Source: Microbulbifer sp. VAAF005 (lineage in GTDB: Bacteria > Pseudomonadota > Gammaproteobacteria > Pseudomonadales > Cellvibrionaceae). From it: 64,000 bases of DNA. Shown piece by piece: positions 24,696 through 32,463 of the stretch. The position numbers and the translations under genes are program-made. Numbering within the stretch: position 1 is the first letter of the stretch; the number at the start of each line of letters is the position of its first letter. The notes under the pieces were generated by a model. The model saw nothing but the letters and a program-made list of their open reading frames with translations, was not told where the DNA came from and did not search any database. Location of the stretch: contig NZ_CP120233.1 of NCBI RefSeq assembly GCF_030012985.1, positions 3,328,501-3,392,500 on the forward strand. Reading direction: 5' to 3'.

Positions 24696-26474
24696 ATGCC
24701 CGCGATTATCAATACAGGGGCGGCTTATATTGCAGCCCAGACTGGCGCAGATGAACCGGTAGATATCACGCAGTTTATATTGGCTGATATTGATGGCCTT
24801 GACCATACACAGTCAGTAAATCTAGCGGAGACCATGCCTGCCGCTAATGAAATAGTGCATTCAGCTGCTGTAACTCAGAAAGGCTATTTAACCAGTGACA
24901 AAGTAGTTTATTCGCTTTCTATGGATACGAGCGTTGGCGATTTCTATTTTAACTGGCTTGGCTTGATTGCCAGTGATGGCACCTTAGTAGCGACTGCCTA
25001 TGTACCGCGCACATTAAAGACTGCAACCGCTAACGGTGTACAAGGAAATAACATTACCCGAAATTTCCTTTTGCAGTTTGCAGACGCGCAGCTGGCAACC
25101 GGAATCACTGTATCCGCCGAAACCTGGCAAATAGACCTAAGCGCCTGGCTTAATGCTATGGACGTTAGAGAGCGTGAAAGTAACCGGGATATATACGGGC
25201 GCGCTAGTTTCTTTGGCGATGCCTGGAAAGTGGTTCTTGATGGCGGTGATTACAAAGTACAACCAGGTATTGGCTATATAGAAGGGATACGCATTGTAAA
25301 CCCCTCTGAAATCGTTATTGCAGCACCAAGCGCTTTACCTAAAGAGTTGTGTCTTGATGTTTCACTACAAAAAGACGTTAACCAGGTATCCGCAGTTGTT
25401 ACTTTTTTTTATGGGTCTCCCGTTGATTATGCGGACGGTGCAGGGGTTCAACATTATGTTGAAAAAATATCATACCTTTTAGCTACGGGTGATCCTGAAG
25501 ATAGACGCACGGTATACGATGTAGACGATACGGGCTTGATCAACTTTATTCAGACCCGTACTAATCTTTATGTTTCCCAGCAGCAATACGCCTCTGAAAC
25601 TGAGCACGGTATTGTCAAGCGCGCAACTCAAACGCAGCTTTTAGAGCGAGCAGATAATGAAACGTATATTTCCCCAAAACAATTATGGGCGGCACTGGAT
25701 CATTTAATACCACTCAATGTCGGCGTTACTTGGCATGGGACAATAGATGATATTCCTGATGGCTGGGCACTATGTGACGGACAGGACGGGCGCCCCAACT
25801 TAATTAATCGCGTGATTATTTGTGCGGGTGATGAATATGAGCCGGGGGATATAGGTGGGGCGGATAAACCCGATACCGGTGACGGCGGCAGTCACTCGCA
25901 CAGTGCATCTACGGGTGATGCCGGTAGCCATAGCCATGGCGGTAAAGCTGATGATGCAGGTAGTCATTCCCATACAGCTACGACAGCTAGCGCAGGTAGT
26001 CACAGCCATAGTGCATCTACAGGCAGTGCCGGAAGCCATTCTCATACAATTTCGGTTGCGAACCATACGTTAGCAACGTCGCGGATACCTTCGCACGGTC
26101 ACAATATTAATAGCGTGCAGCTTTTGAGATATCCGGGTAATGAATCTTCTAGTTTCGGGCCTGACTATGACCCTAGTGACCGCGACGGCCTAACGGTTAC
26201 AGGATCAAATAACGGCAGCGGCGGCGCGCACAATCACTCAGCCTCAAGTAATTCCACTGGTTCGCATACTCACAGCGTTAGTGTGAATAGTAACGGCTCT
26301 CATACTCACTCCGTTACGGTAAAAGACGACGGCAGCCACAGCCATAACCTGTCGATAGATGACAGTGGTGATCATAATCACTCCGTTACCATAAATAATG
26401 ATGGTAGCCACACACATACTGTCGATGTACGCCAACGCTATTACGCGGCGGCTCATATTATCCGTGTTGCATAA
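24696..26474 (+). CDS. Tail fibre/collar protein with eleven GxHxH repeats
   Basis: Receptor-binding fibre of 592 aa. The N-terminus (INTGAAYIAAQTGADEPVDI with FILADIDGLD) is the DUF3751 baseplate-anchoring type. A collar-like part follows (TWHGTIDDIPDGWALCDGQD, NLINRVIICAGDEYEPGDIG). Then two blocks of 12-residue repeats with core GSHSH/GSHTH/GAHNH, five in about 396-450 and six in about 509-575. A non-repeat stretch (SRIPSHGHNINSV) separates them. In trimeric fibres such His-x-His rows bind iron or zinc along a thin needle. The tip ends YYAAAHIIRVA. The assembly chaperone gene follows. Confidence 0.9.
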   Translation: MPAIINTGAAYIAAQTGADEPVDITQFILADIDGLDHTQSVNLAETMPAANEIVHSAAVTQKGYLTSDKVVYSLSMDTSVGDFYFNWLGLIASDGTLVATAYVPRTLKTATANGVQGNNITRNFLLQFADAQLATGITVSAETWQIDLSAWLNAMDVRERESNRDIYGRASFFGDAWKVVLDGGDYKVQPGIGYIEGIRIVNPSEIVIAAPSALPKELCLDVSLQKDVNQVSAVVTFFYGSPVDYADGAGVQHYVEKISYLLATGDPEDRRTVYDVDDTGLINFIQTRTNLYVSQQQYASETEHGIVKRATQTQLLERADNETYISPKQLWAALDHLIPLNVGVTWHGTIDDIPDGWALCDGQDGRPNLINRVIICAGDEYEPGDIGGADKPDTGDGGSHSHSASTGDAGSHSHGGKADDAGSHSHTATTASAGSHSHSASTGSAGSHSHTISVANHTLATSRIPSHGHNINSVQLLRYPGNESSSFGPDYDPSDRDGLTVTGSNNGSGGAHNHSASSNSTGSHTHSVSVNSNGSHTHSVTVKDDGSHSHNLSIDDSGDHNHSVTINNDGSHTHTVDVRQRYYAAAHIIRVA

Positions 26475-26485
26475 AAGGAGCAGGC

Positions 26486-27130
26486 ATGAAGCTTTCAATT
26501 ATTAATGGCGATGCCGGAGACGATACGACCACTATTAACGGGGTTGGTTTTCATTTTGACCTGGTGGGCCTCATCGATGATGCAATCTGGGCTGTACAGT
26601 GGAGTGATGAAGGTGAAAACCCCGGCGGTGAAATTGAATACCGCAATGGTACCCATAGAAAAATTCGTTCTATAGCACCGTTTAAAAAAATTATTGATCG
26701 GTGGAATGAAGAAAAGGCCAAAGTAGATGAAGAAGAATCAAACCGGCAGGAGTTTATGCAAAGCCGACAATTTGCCCTGGACTTAATCGACAACACTGCC
26801 GGAAAAACGCGCTTGCGTTCTGTCCCTATCGGCTACGGCATGACAGATGAATATGCACGAGTAAGGGCAGAGGCGAAAAGATTTTTAGAGCCTGAGTTTT
26901 CGGGTGATATTCCGGCGGTTATTCAAACACACTCAGAAGTTGAGGCGGTAACCCCGCAAGAGGCCGCAGAGGCGATTTTATCGGCTGCTAATAAATGGGA
27001 TAGCGCCTTAGACAAAATTCGCGATATTCGCATAAGAGCAAAAGCGAAGATCAAGCAAGCTGAAGAGGGTGCGCATTATGTCGATATTGCGCGCCCATTC
27101 TTAGAACAATTAAAGACATTGGAGTTTTAA
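26486..27130 (+). CDS. Tail fibre assembly chaperone
   Basis: 214 aa, needed to fold or attach the fibre. The pattern IWAVQWSDEGENPGGEIEYR followed by a loop and FKKIIDRWNEEKAKV is that of fibre-assembly proteins (IWAVQW...GEVE...W). The rest is helical (ESNRQEFMQSRQFALDLIDN). Eleven bases after the fibre gene with AAAGGAG before the ATG, and not found elsewhere in the window. Confidence 0.75.
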   Translation: MKLSIINGDAGDDTTTINGVGFHFDLVGLIDDAIWAVQWSDEGENPGGEIEYRNGTHRKIRSIAPFKKIIDRWNEEKAKVDEEESNRQEFMQSRQFALDLIDNTAGKTRLRSVPIGYGMTDEYARVRAEAKRFLEPEFSGDIPAVIQTHSEVEAVTPQEAAEAILSAANKWDSALDKIRDIRIRAKAKIKQAEEGAHYVDIARPFLEQLKTLEF

Positions 27131-27133
27131 ATC

Positions 27134-27334
27134 ATGGGTAACAAAATCTGGGGCTTTATCCGTTGGCACTTTGAACCGCGCCACTTCACGACGCCGCTAG
27201 CGACCACCAACAGCCTTGCCACAATAGAGGTTTTAGAAGGTGGGCGCGGCGCAATTGTACGGGGGCAAACCCATATATTTATTTTTGGTGTTCGTGTGGC
27301 TTGCATTCAACGAACTGTGCCTTGGGAAAAATAA
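27134..27334 (+). CDS. Small phage protein (66 aa)
   Basis: Unknown. Basic N-terminal stretch (GNKIWGFIRWHFEPRHF), then strands (TIEVLEGGRGAIVRGQTHIF). Three bases after the chaperone gene and ends on the next ATG (TAATG). Homologues in kappa-like tail modules are expected by position. Confidence 0.55.
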   Translation: MGNKIWGFIRWHFEPRHFTTPLATTNSLATIEVLEGGRGAIVRGQTHIFIFGVRVACIQRTVPWEK

Positions 27335-28239
27335 TGACCTGGCAAAGCGCGGCAATACAGTTTCCACCCAGTGCCCAAAGCCTTAGCGATGCGGTAGACG
27401 CTACGCTGGTACAGGGTAGTGGTGAAATTACTTCGGCCCTGGCGCGATTGGGGGATATTTCCCCCAGTTTTGCGGCAAACCCAACCGCCAGCACCGCAAC
27501 CGGTAGCGCAGCCAATCAAAATGCCCTGGTTGACCTTTTCGGGGCCGATATGCGCGCGCTAGTGGTTCACCCTTATCAACAGGGCGTTGGACAGGGGGAG
27601 AGCTACAGCAGGCACCTCAGCGCACCCAATGCACAACAAGCGCTTGCGGCAAAGCTGGGGGACGCCTGGGACAACTACAAGCCAAGCGGCAACCTGGAGG
27701 CCGTGTGTGTGCTTTTTGCAGAGCAAACCCTTGCCGCCTTCGCAACCAGGTTAAAAACGGTGTGTGGATTATTCCCTATCTCTGAGCTTTGCGAGGCAGA
27801 GCACCGAGCGGAACAGCTGCTAAGGCTGGAGTCTGAAAAATCGGTATTGCCTGGGGCGCCTCTGGGCGGCCACTGGAGGCCGCGCAAGCTTACCCAGTTG
27901 CAGACAGCCCGCTGGGCTTCAGAAGCCATAGGCGCGGAGATTGCGAGCGCTTACGGCTATGAAGTGGAGAACACCGACCCGCTGCAAGAACTGCAAACCT
28001 TGGCCGCAAAAAAACAACAGTACCTGGATCAAGTGCGGGCTAACACGGTAAGCCTAGCCGCGCAGTTTGTCGGAACTGAAAATACTTATAGCTTATTTGC
28101 AACAGGGACAACCCGAGAGATTGCCAACCAGGTATTGGCGTCGAAGCCTTTTGACCATGACCACGTTTTTAGCGCGGCCATGTTATTTGCTGCGGCCCCT
28201 GGTGAATTAACTATTCTGCGCGAGCTATTCGGATTATGA
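27334..28239 (+). CDS. Tail-module protein of unknown function (301 aa)
   Basis: Ala-rich N-terminal half (SFAANPTASTATGSAANQNA). It has a conserved-looking segment (FGADMRALVVHPYQQGVGQG, GESYSRHLSAPNAQQALAAK), then helices (LFAEQTLAAFATRLKTVCGL) ending in RELFGL. I do not recognise the family. Its place between fibre chaperone and hub genes, as in K139-type phages, suggests a baseplate or tail-tip part. Overlaps the next gene by four bases. Confidence 0.65.
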   Translation: MTWQSAAIQFPPSAQSLSDAVDATLVQGSGEITSALARLGDISPSFAANPTASTATGSAANQNALVDLFGADMRALVVHPYQQGVGQGESYSRHLSAPNAQQALAAKLGDAWDNYKPSGNLEAVCVLFAEQTLAAFATRLKTVCGLFPISELCEAEHRAEQLLRLESEKSVLPGAPLGGHWRPRKLTQLQTARWASEAIGAEIASAYGYEVENTDPLQELQTLAAKKQQYLDQVRANTVSLAAQFVGTENTYSLFATGTTREIANQVLASKPFDHDHVFSAAMLFAAAPGELTILRELFGL

Positions 28240-28793
28240 GATTAAATGATTTTACTCTGCGCGGTTCACAGTTGGCCGTTAATGGGGTTTTGCGTATTGA
28301 GACGGAATCACTAGGCGGGAATACCAGCAGCACTGAGCGTGCGCAGAACGGCATTAAACCAAAGGCGTTGACGGTCTCTTTAGTCATTACTTTTGATAAC
28401 GCGGACGACCTGTCCAGCTTATTACAGCAGGCAGAATCCGTAGATGAAAATGGAAAGCTGACGGTATTTGATATTGTGGACGATACCGCACGGGCAATGA
28501 ATATTCGCCAAGTGCAATTTAATGAAGCTTTCAACGTGCGCGAGATGGTAGGTCAAAAAGCTTGGAGAATTAACTTTACTCTCTCCGAGTATTTATCCGT
28601 TCCCGAGAAAAAAGAGCAGCGCTTACAAGCTGAGACCGCCCAACAACAGAGCGCCAGCGGTGAGGCTGTGGCCGAAACAGGGATAGACAGCCAAGAAGAA
28701 GCCGAAACTTTCACCGGCTTTGAAAAGGTTTTAAAGCTCGCTGATGACGCCTTAGCACCAGACGAAGAGGAAAGCGGCAGTGCAGTTGCATAA
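28236..28793 (+). CDS. Putative baseplate-complex protein (185 aa)
   Basis: N-terminal two thirds is a beta-rich domain (LNDFTLRGSQLAVNGVLRIE; GIKPKALTVSLVITFDNADD; AWRINFTLSEYLSVPEKKE). An acidic linker with a short helix follows (DEEESGSAVA at the end). Kappa-like phages have a similar protein just before the hub gene, thought to bind the tube tip. Overlaps the next gene by 14 bases. Role inferred from position. Confidence 0.6.
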   Translation: MRLNDFTLRGSQLAVNGVLRIETESLGGNTSSTERAQNGIKPKALTVSLVITFDNADDLSSLLQQAESVDENGKLTVFDIVDDTARAMNIRQVQFNEAFNVREMVGQKAWRINFTLSEYLSVPEKKEQRLQAETAQQQSASGEAVAETGIDSQEEAETFTGFEKVLKLADDALAPDEEESGSAVA

Positions 28794-29481
28794 GCGTTTA
28801 ACCGTAAATGGCGAGCTGGTGCCCATCATCAATGATGATGTGCGGCTAGATTTGTTTACACCAGGTAGAGCGGCTTTCACTGTGCGCAGTGCTGCCAATT
28901 TAAATGGTCTGGTGCAATTAGATTTAGGTTACAACGTTAATCAGTTGCAGAGATTCTTTATTGGTTATGTTGTGAGTTGCACCAGTGTGAATGGTGATCA
29001 AAAAAAACTGATGTGCCGAGAGTTAACAGCCACATTGGCTAAGGTTGTGCCGCTGGCAGAGCGCTATGTCACCTTGGCGGGGGTTCTTGGGGTTGTTTCG
29101 TCGTTAACGGGGTTACAGTTTTTGACGGGTAGCGGGAGTTACACCGACAACAAAGCCCCGGCGTTTTACAGTTTGGGGGCTGGGTATTGGGTGATGGATA
29201 ACCTGGGACAAGTCTTTGATATCCCGCAATACACCTGGCAGCAACAGGGGGACGGTAAAGTCTTTGTCGGTAGCTGGGCGGATAGTTACTGGGCAGGCCG
29301 CCCCCTGACATTACCCAGCGGATATACAACGAACTTTGGAGTATCTAACCGGGCAAAAATCGCCTGTATTCCAAGGCTGCGCCCCGGCGTTTTACTCAAT
29401 GGACACTATGCAACCAAAGTAGAACTCTCTGGGAATTATATGAATTTAACTTGGAGCGCGGACCCTTGGACCAGCAAATAA
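28780..29481 (+). CDS. Baseplate hub-like protein (P2 gpD-type)
   Basis: 233 aa. The beginning (LTVNGELVPIINDDVRLDLF ... GRAAFTVRS ... FFIGYVVSC) has the fold pattern of baseplate hub proteins (T4 gp27/P2 gpD). A Tyr/Gly-rich region follows (GAGYWVMDNLGQVFDIPQYT). Directly upstream of, and overlapping, the spike gene. Shorter than P2 gpD (387), so it may be one half of a split hub (inference). Confidence 0.65.
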   Translation: MQLHKRLTVNGELVPIINDDVRLDLFTPGRAAFTVRSAANLNGLVQLDLGYNVNQLQRFFIGYVVSCTSVNGDQKKLMCRELTATLAKVVPLAERYVTLAGVLGVVSSLTGLQFLTGSGSYTDNKAPAFYSLGAGYWVMDNLGQVFDIPQYTWQQQGDGKVFVGSWADSYWAGRPLTLPSGYTTNFGVSNRAKIACIPRLRPGVLLNGHYATKVELSGNYMNLTWSADPWTSK

Positions 29482-30425
29482 AAAGAATTATTGCGCGACT
29501 CTACCCTGAAATTAATAGCGGGTTACATTTGCCAATACTGGCAAAAGTGGTAGCGATTAGCGACCCCATGCAAAAGCAGGAACTAGCGGAAGAGTACCGC
29601 CCACGCTACGGAGTAGACGTACAGGTTTTAAAGCCTGATGGTCAGGCAGATGAACAGTTACCTATTTTTCGTAGTGTACCGTTACCGCTGCAAAATGCAG
29701 GTAATGAACGCGGCGTGTTTGGTTTCCCACAACCTGGGACGGTGGTTGAATTGGCTTTTGCCTATGGTCAGCCAGATCAGCCATTTATTAGAACGGTATT
29801 ATCGCGCGGGGTTGGAGTTCCAGCGCTCGACCGTGAGGATTTAGCATGGCAGCAAAGCGACTCAGTACGGCAGAGAGTGGACGCGCAAGCAGAGTGGAGC
29901 CGGGAGACCCATGGGGATATTAATGAAAGTTCACTACGCAGAATTATTAAGGCTGCGGAATTACAAAGCAGCTGTGACAACGAGTACCGACAAGTTAAAG
30001 AGCACTCGATAGAGGAAATTGCCGGGGTAAAAATTATTGAAGCCCTTGGGGCTTTACGCTTCTTATCGGGTGGCAGTCTGAACTTATCAGCGCTGGACAA
30101 TCTAAATGTTACAACCGCTAGTGATATTAATATTTCAGCGGGGCGCGACTTAAAGGAACAAATCGGGAATATTCGGGAATCTATAGCCAAAGCCGAACAA
30201 ACTATTAAGGTAAAAAGCGGCGGTAAGGTTTGGTTGGGGAGCGAAGCTTTAAACGTGCTGAAAGTGCTAGAGGACTTAATCGGCGTAGTGTCGGCCCTCG
30301 CTGGTACGCTGGCGACTCACTCACACCCAAGTAGCGGACAGAAGCCAACACAAGATACCGCAATCACAGCACACCAAACTAACGCAGACAATTTGAAATC
30401 GCAGCTAACGCCAATAGTAGCTTAA
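29466..30425 (+). CDS. Baseplate spike protein (P2 gpV/gp5-type)
   Basis: 319 aa central spike that punctures the outer membrane. OB-fold part: GLHLPILAKVVAISDPMQKQ, PQPGTVVELAFAYGQPDQPF and IRTVLSRGVGVP. A beta-helix-like segment follows (NLNVTTASDINISAGRDLKE), then KVWLGSEALNVLKVLED. The C-terminal HSHPSSGQK contains the H-x-H apex motif that binds iron in these spikes. No ATG near the start. TTG 29466 with GGAG is my choice, and an in-frame TTG at 29451 is the alternative. It overlaps the hub gene. Confidence 0.8.
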   Translation: MDQQIKRIIARLYPEINSGLHLPILAKVVAISDPMQKQELAEEYRPRYGVDVQVLKPDGQADEQLPIFRSVPLPLQNAGNERGVFGFPQPGTVVELAFAYGQPDQPFIRTVLSRGVGVPALDREDLAWQQSDSVRQRVDAQAEWSRETHGDINESSLRRIIKAAELQSSCDNEYRQVKEHSIEEIAGVKIIEALGALRFLSGGSLNLSALDNLNVTTASDINISAGRDLKEQIGNIRESIAKAEQTIKVKSGGKVWLGSEALNVLKVLEDLIGVVSALAGTLATHSHPSSGQKPTQDTAITAHQTNADNLKSQLTPIVA

Positions 30426-30453
30426 GCTGATTACTTAAAAGTAGGGGGAAAGC

Positions 30454-30699
30454 ATGAAAGGGAAAAACAACAGGTACGCAATTTTTGCAGGTGGAGTTCA
30501 TTTGATGAATGGAGGGGCAAACAGCTTTAAGGTTGCAGCACCTACCAAGAAAGAGGCAGTGGAACTGGCCGAGGAAATTGCCCAGTCAGAAAAAGCTATT
30601 TTTTATAGTTGGTTGAATATCTTGGATATACAGACTGGGGAAGTTGTTCGTTATTCAATATTGCGGGGCGGGGTATTGGTTGAGCAGCGCTGCTCTTAG
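30454..30699 (+). CDS. Small protein at the end of the tail operon (81 aa)
   Basis: Soluble mixed protein (YAIFAGGVHLMNGGANSFKV, KEAVELAEEIAQ, VRYSILRGGVLVEQRCS). Good ribosome site (AGGGGG). Last gene before the terminator. Such genes at prophage ends are often lysogenic-conversion (moron) genes. No family recognised. Confidence 0.5.
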   Translation: MKGKNNRYAIFAGGVHLMNGGANSFKVAAPTKKEAVELAEEIAQSEKAIFYSWLNILDIQTGEVVRYSILRGGVLVEQRCS

Positions 30700-30707
30700 T
30701 TTCAGTT

Positions 30708-30733
30708 AAAGTGCCAGTTTGTGCTGGCACTTT
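30708..30733. terminator. Bidirectional terminator at the end of the tail operon
   Basis: AAAGTGCCAG (30708-30717), loop TTTGTG, CTGGCACTTT (30724-30733). It lies between the rightward tail operon and the leftward toxin-antitoxin genes and could serve both. Few extra T follow. Confidence 0.75.
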
Positions 30734-30747
30734 AAAATCAAAAGTTT

Positions 30748-30930
30748 TCATTTTTTCGGGATTACTTTCTTCTCTGATTTGACAAACTTGTTAGACTGCA
30801 AGACAGGGTTTTCTAAGTCCTGGCTTGATCTTATGTCCGCCAAATCTTGGCTTTCACTTATTAATCTATTCCAGTCTGTTTTATCCTCCACCTTAAAGGA
30901 ATTTTTTTCGGTTACTTTTGTGGTGCTCAT
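30748..30930 (-). CDS. Small antitoxin-like protein 2 (60 aa)
   Basis: Third gene of the brnT operon, its ATG overlapping the stop of the gene before it (ATGA). TDWNRLISESQDLADIRSSQ followed by LENPVL resembles the N-terminal toxin-binding part of CopG/BrnA antitoxins (TDW..., then a D-I-P segment). The ribbon-helix-helix DNA-binding end (DPDVL-type) is missing. It stops at ...EKKVIPKK, 15 bases before the terminator. No frameshift was found that would restore a DNA-binding part. Confidence 0.5.
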   Translation of the reverse strand: MSTTKVTEKNSFKVEDKTDWNRLISESQDLADIRSSQDLENPVLQSNKFVKSEKKVIPKK

Positions 30931-31103
30931 TTTCTCTTTACCTTTCTAAATTTTTTTAAATCTTCTTCAGTTGGAGTTAGTGCGTCGGGATCTGTTTTGG
31001 CGCCCTTTTCTATTTCTTCTTCAGTCATTCTTTTCTGGCGTTCATAATCAGTTAAGTCTTTAAGATCTTTAACTTCTTCTTGGGTGTATTTTTTAATACT
31101 CAT
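30927..31103 (-). CDS. BrnA-like antitoxin 1, lacking the DNA-binding domain (58 aa)
   Basis: Follows brnT by eight bases. RMTEEEIEKGAKTDPDALTP followed by TEEDLKKF is the characteristic N-terminal half of BrnA-type antitoxins (EEI...DPDA..LT-E-DL). It ends at FRKVKRK with no ribbon-helix-helix. BrnA normally neutralises BrnT and represses the operon as a DNA-binding dimer. This one should bind toxin only. Confidence 0.6.
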   Translation of the reverse strand: MSIKKYTQEEVKDLKDLTDYERQKRMTEEEIEKGAKTDPDALTPTEEDLKKFRKVKRK

Positions 31104-31111
31104 AATTAAGC

Positions 31112-31396
31112 CTATTGTCCAAGCATTGAATTATAAATTGCACGTTCTTTCCTGTTTGCTCTTCGTGCAGAGATTAGTCGATAGCTGTTTCCCGAATTTC
31201 TTTCAGTATACACAACGAAAAGAATACCAGGTCTAGCCATGCCGATAACTTGAATTCTTTCTTCGCCGTAGTCTTCTCGGGTATCTTCGGTTTCAATACG
31301 CTCCTGGTCTTGGAATACTTCGGTTGCTACAGCAAAGTCAATGTTGTGCTTGTCGAGATTTCTTTGACGCTTATTTTCATCCCATTCAAAATCCAT
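31112..31396 (-). CDS. brnT: BrnT-family ribonuclease toxin
   Basis: 94-aa type II toxin, a RelE-fold ribonuclease. The start FEWDENKRQRNLDKHNIDFA is the family signature. It continues with ATEVFQDQERIETEDTRED, ERIQVIGMARPGILFVVYTE and RLISARRANRKERAIYN, which holds the C-terminal catalytic Arg region. AAGG ribosome site before the ATG. First of three leftward genes between the prophage tail and the tRNA. It may stabilise the prophage by killing cells that lose it. Confidence 0.9.
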   Translation of the reverse strand: MDFEWDENKRQRNLDKHNIDFAVATEVFQDQERIETEDTREDYGEERIQVIGMARPGILFVVYTERNSGNSYRLISARRANRKERAIYNSMLGQ

Positions 31397-31849
31397 TTTC
31401 TATCCTTGGGTTAGATTTTCCTTATTAATTGTTGTGCCAATCATAAATCCGTTTTTTTTGATGGCAACTACAGTCACTTATAGAGAGTTTTTCGAAATTT
31501 ATTTGTTTTGGCTGAAAGTGTTTTCAGCAATTCCATGTAAAAAATTATCATCGATTAGATTTCAAAATCCTTCATAGGCTCCTTTGGCTGAAAAATTTGT
31601 GAATCTTCTTCTAACCCCTTAGATTTCTAGGCCCTCAAGCCAAGCCGGTTAAAAAACGTACTACAAAAAACGGCGCCGGTCACTCCTCCCCACGCCTGCC
31701 GATTTTTGGCGTTCTTTTAGTTGATGAAATGAGATTGGCGGCCAGAGCCTGAGCTGGTACGGGGTTTGGGTAAGAACTGGATTTCACACTTTGAAGAGTT
31801 ACGAAGAGAAGTGAAAGGATATTGCACAGCCGGATGGCTTGCGGGGTAG

Positions 31850-31894
31850 CAAAGTGTCAACGTGATTTTGCGTTGACACAATGTTGACACTTTG
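31850..31894. repeat. Inverted and direct GTTGACAC repeats near the tRNA
   Basis: CAAAGTGTCAAC (31850-31861) is perfectly repeated inverted as GTTGACACTTTG (31883-31894). A third core GTTGACAC lies at 31872-31879. Three related sites in 45 bp, 79 bp from the tRNA 3' end. Compatible with integrase or Cox arm-type sites. The protein is not identified. Confidence 0.6.
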
Positions 31895-31932
31895 GGGGAT
31901 TTTGCCGCCAAAACTTTAAGGGCGGTAGAATT

Positions 31933-31967
31933 AAAAAACCCGCGAAAGCTAGTGCTGACGCGGGTTT
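31933..31967 (-). terminator. Terminator of the tRNA-Phe gene
   Basis: Read leftward: AAACCCGCG, a 14-base loop, CGCGGGTTT followed by further T. The stem is at 31936-31944/31959-31967. It begins five bases past the tRNA CCA. Confidence 0.85.
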
Positions 31968-31972
31968 AAAGA

Positions 31973-32048
31973 TGGTGCCCGGAGGCGGAATCGAACCACC
32001 GACACGGGGATTTTCAATCCCCTGCTCTACCGACTGAGCTATCCGGGC
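31973..32048 (-). tRNA. tRNA-Phe (anticodon GAA)
   Basis: 76-nt cloverleaf from GCCCGGAT at 32048 to the encoded CCA at 31973. The acceptor stem pairs GCCCGGA with TCCGGGC. The D-loop holds AGCTCAGTCGGTAGAGC. The anticodon arm GGGGATTGAAAATCCCC gives GAA, and the T-arm contains GGTTCGATTCC. The gene is complete, its 3' end faces the prophage, and such 3' ends are common targets of tyrosine integrases. Confidence 0.98.
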
Positions 32049-32172
32049 TTTGCGATTTTGCTGGGCTTCCCCTGCGTCGCGAGGCGCGTATTAAAGCCCT
32101 TCCCCGAGTCAGAGTCAACCCCTTGATTATAAAAAGTTTTTTTCTTTGCCGGGGAAGCTTCGGGGCCTTGTG

Positions 32173-32448
32173 TTACTGCTGTTCCGGCGGAACGTAACCG
32201 TCGGCTGCGTCGTATTCCTCGCCACTCAAGAACTTCATCATCTGCTCGCTCAAGTAGGCGCGGCTTGAGGGTTCCATCATGTTCAGGTGCTTTTCGTTAA
32301 TCAGCATGGTCTGGTGGGACATCCACTCCAACCAGGCCTTCTTTGAAACGTTCTCGAAGATATCCATGCCTTTGGGGCCTGGGAAGGGCGGTGCATCCAG
32401 ACCTTCCAATTCCTCTTGGTACTTGCGGCAGAATACGGTTCTGGACAT
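32173..32448 (-). CDS. yggX: Probable Fe(2+)-trafficking protein YggX
   Basis: 91-aa cytosolic protein protecting iron-sulfur clusters from oxidation and serving in iron handling. [18 protein letters not shown] carries the conserved Cys7. [19 protein letters not shown] and [14 protein letters not shown] are family blocks, as is the ending [14 protein letters not shown]. It lies 15 bp after mutY, whose product is a [4Fe-4S] enzyme. This pairing is conserved in gammaproteobacteria. Confidence 0.97.
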   Translation of the reverse strand: MSRTVFCRKYQEELEGLDAPPFPGPKGMDIFENVSKKAWLEWMSHQTMLINEKHLNMMEPSSRAYLSEQMMKFLSGEEYDAADGYVPPEQQ

Positions 32449-32463
32449 GGACTCCTCCTGGTT

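Larger units (their letters stand above)
31397..31972. other. Prophage end region without genes; probable attR
   Basis: 576 bp with no convincing gene. It contains the upstream region of the toxin operon and a small hairpin GCTGAAA-GTG-TTTTCAGC near 31511-31527. A second TTTGGCTGAAAA copy lies near 31583, and the inverted repeats listed separately lie next to the tRNA. Because the integrase is at the other end, the attachment core is expected at the tRNA 3' end on this side (inference). Confidence 0.5.

Noticed and set aside
25878..26436. Regular 36-bp repeats, CRISPR-like spacing
   Set aside because: They are codons of GxHxH repeats in the fibre frame, with no separate spacers and no cas genes.
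31717..31911. Leftward ORF of 64 codons near the tRNA
   Set aside because: No ribosome site or recognisable pattern, and it spans the inverted repeats that look like att or regulatory DNA.
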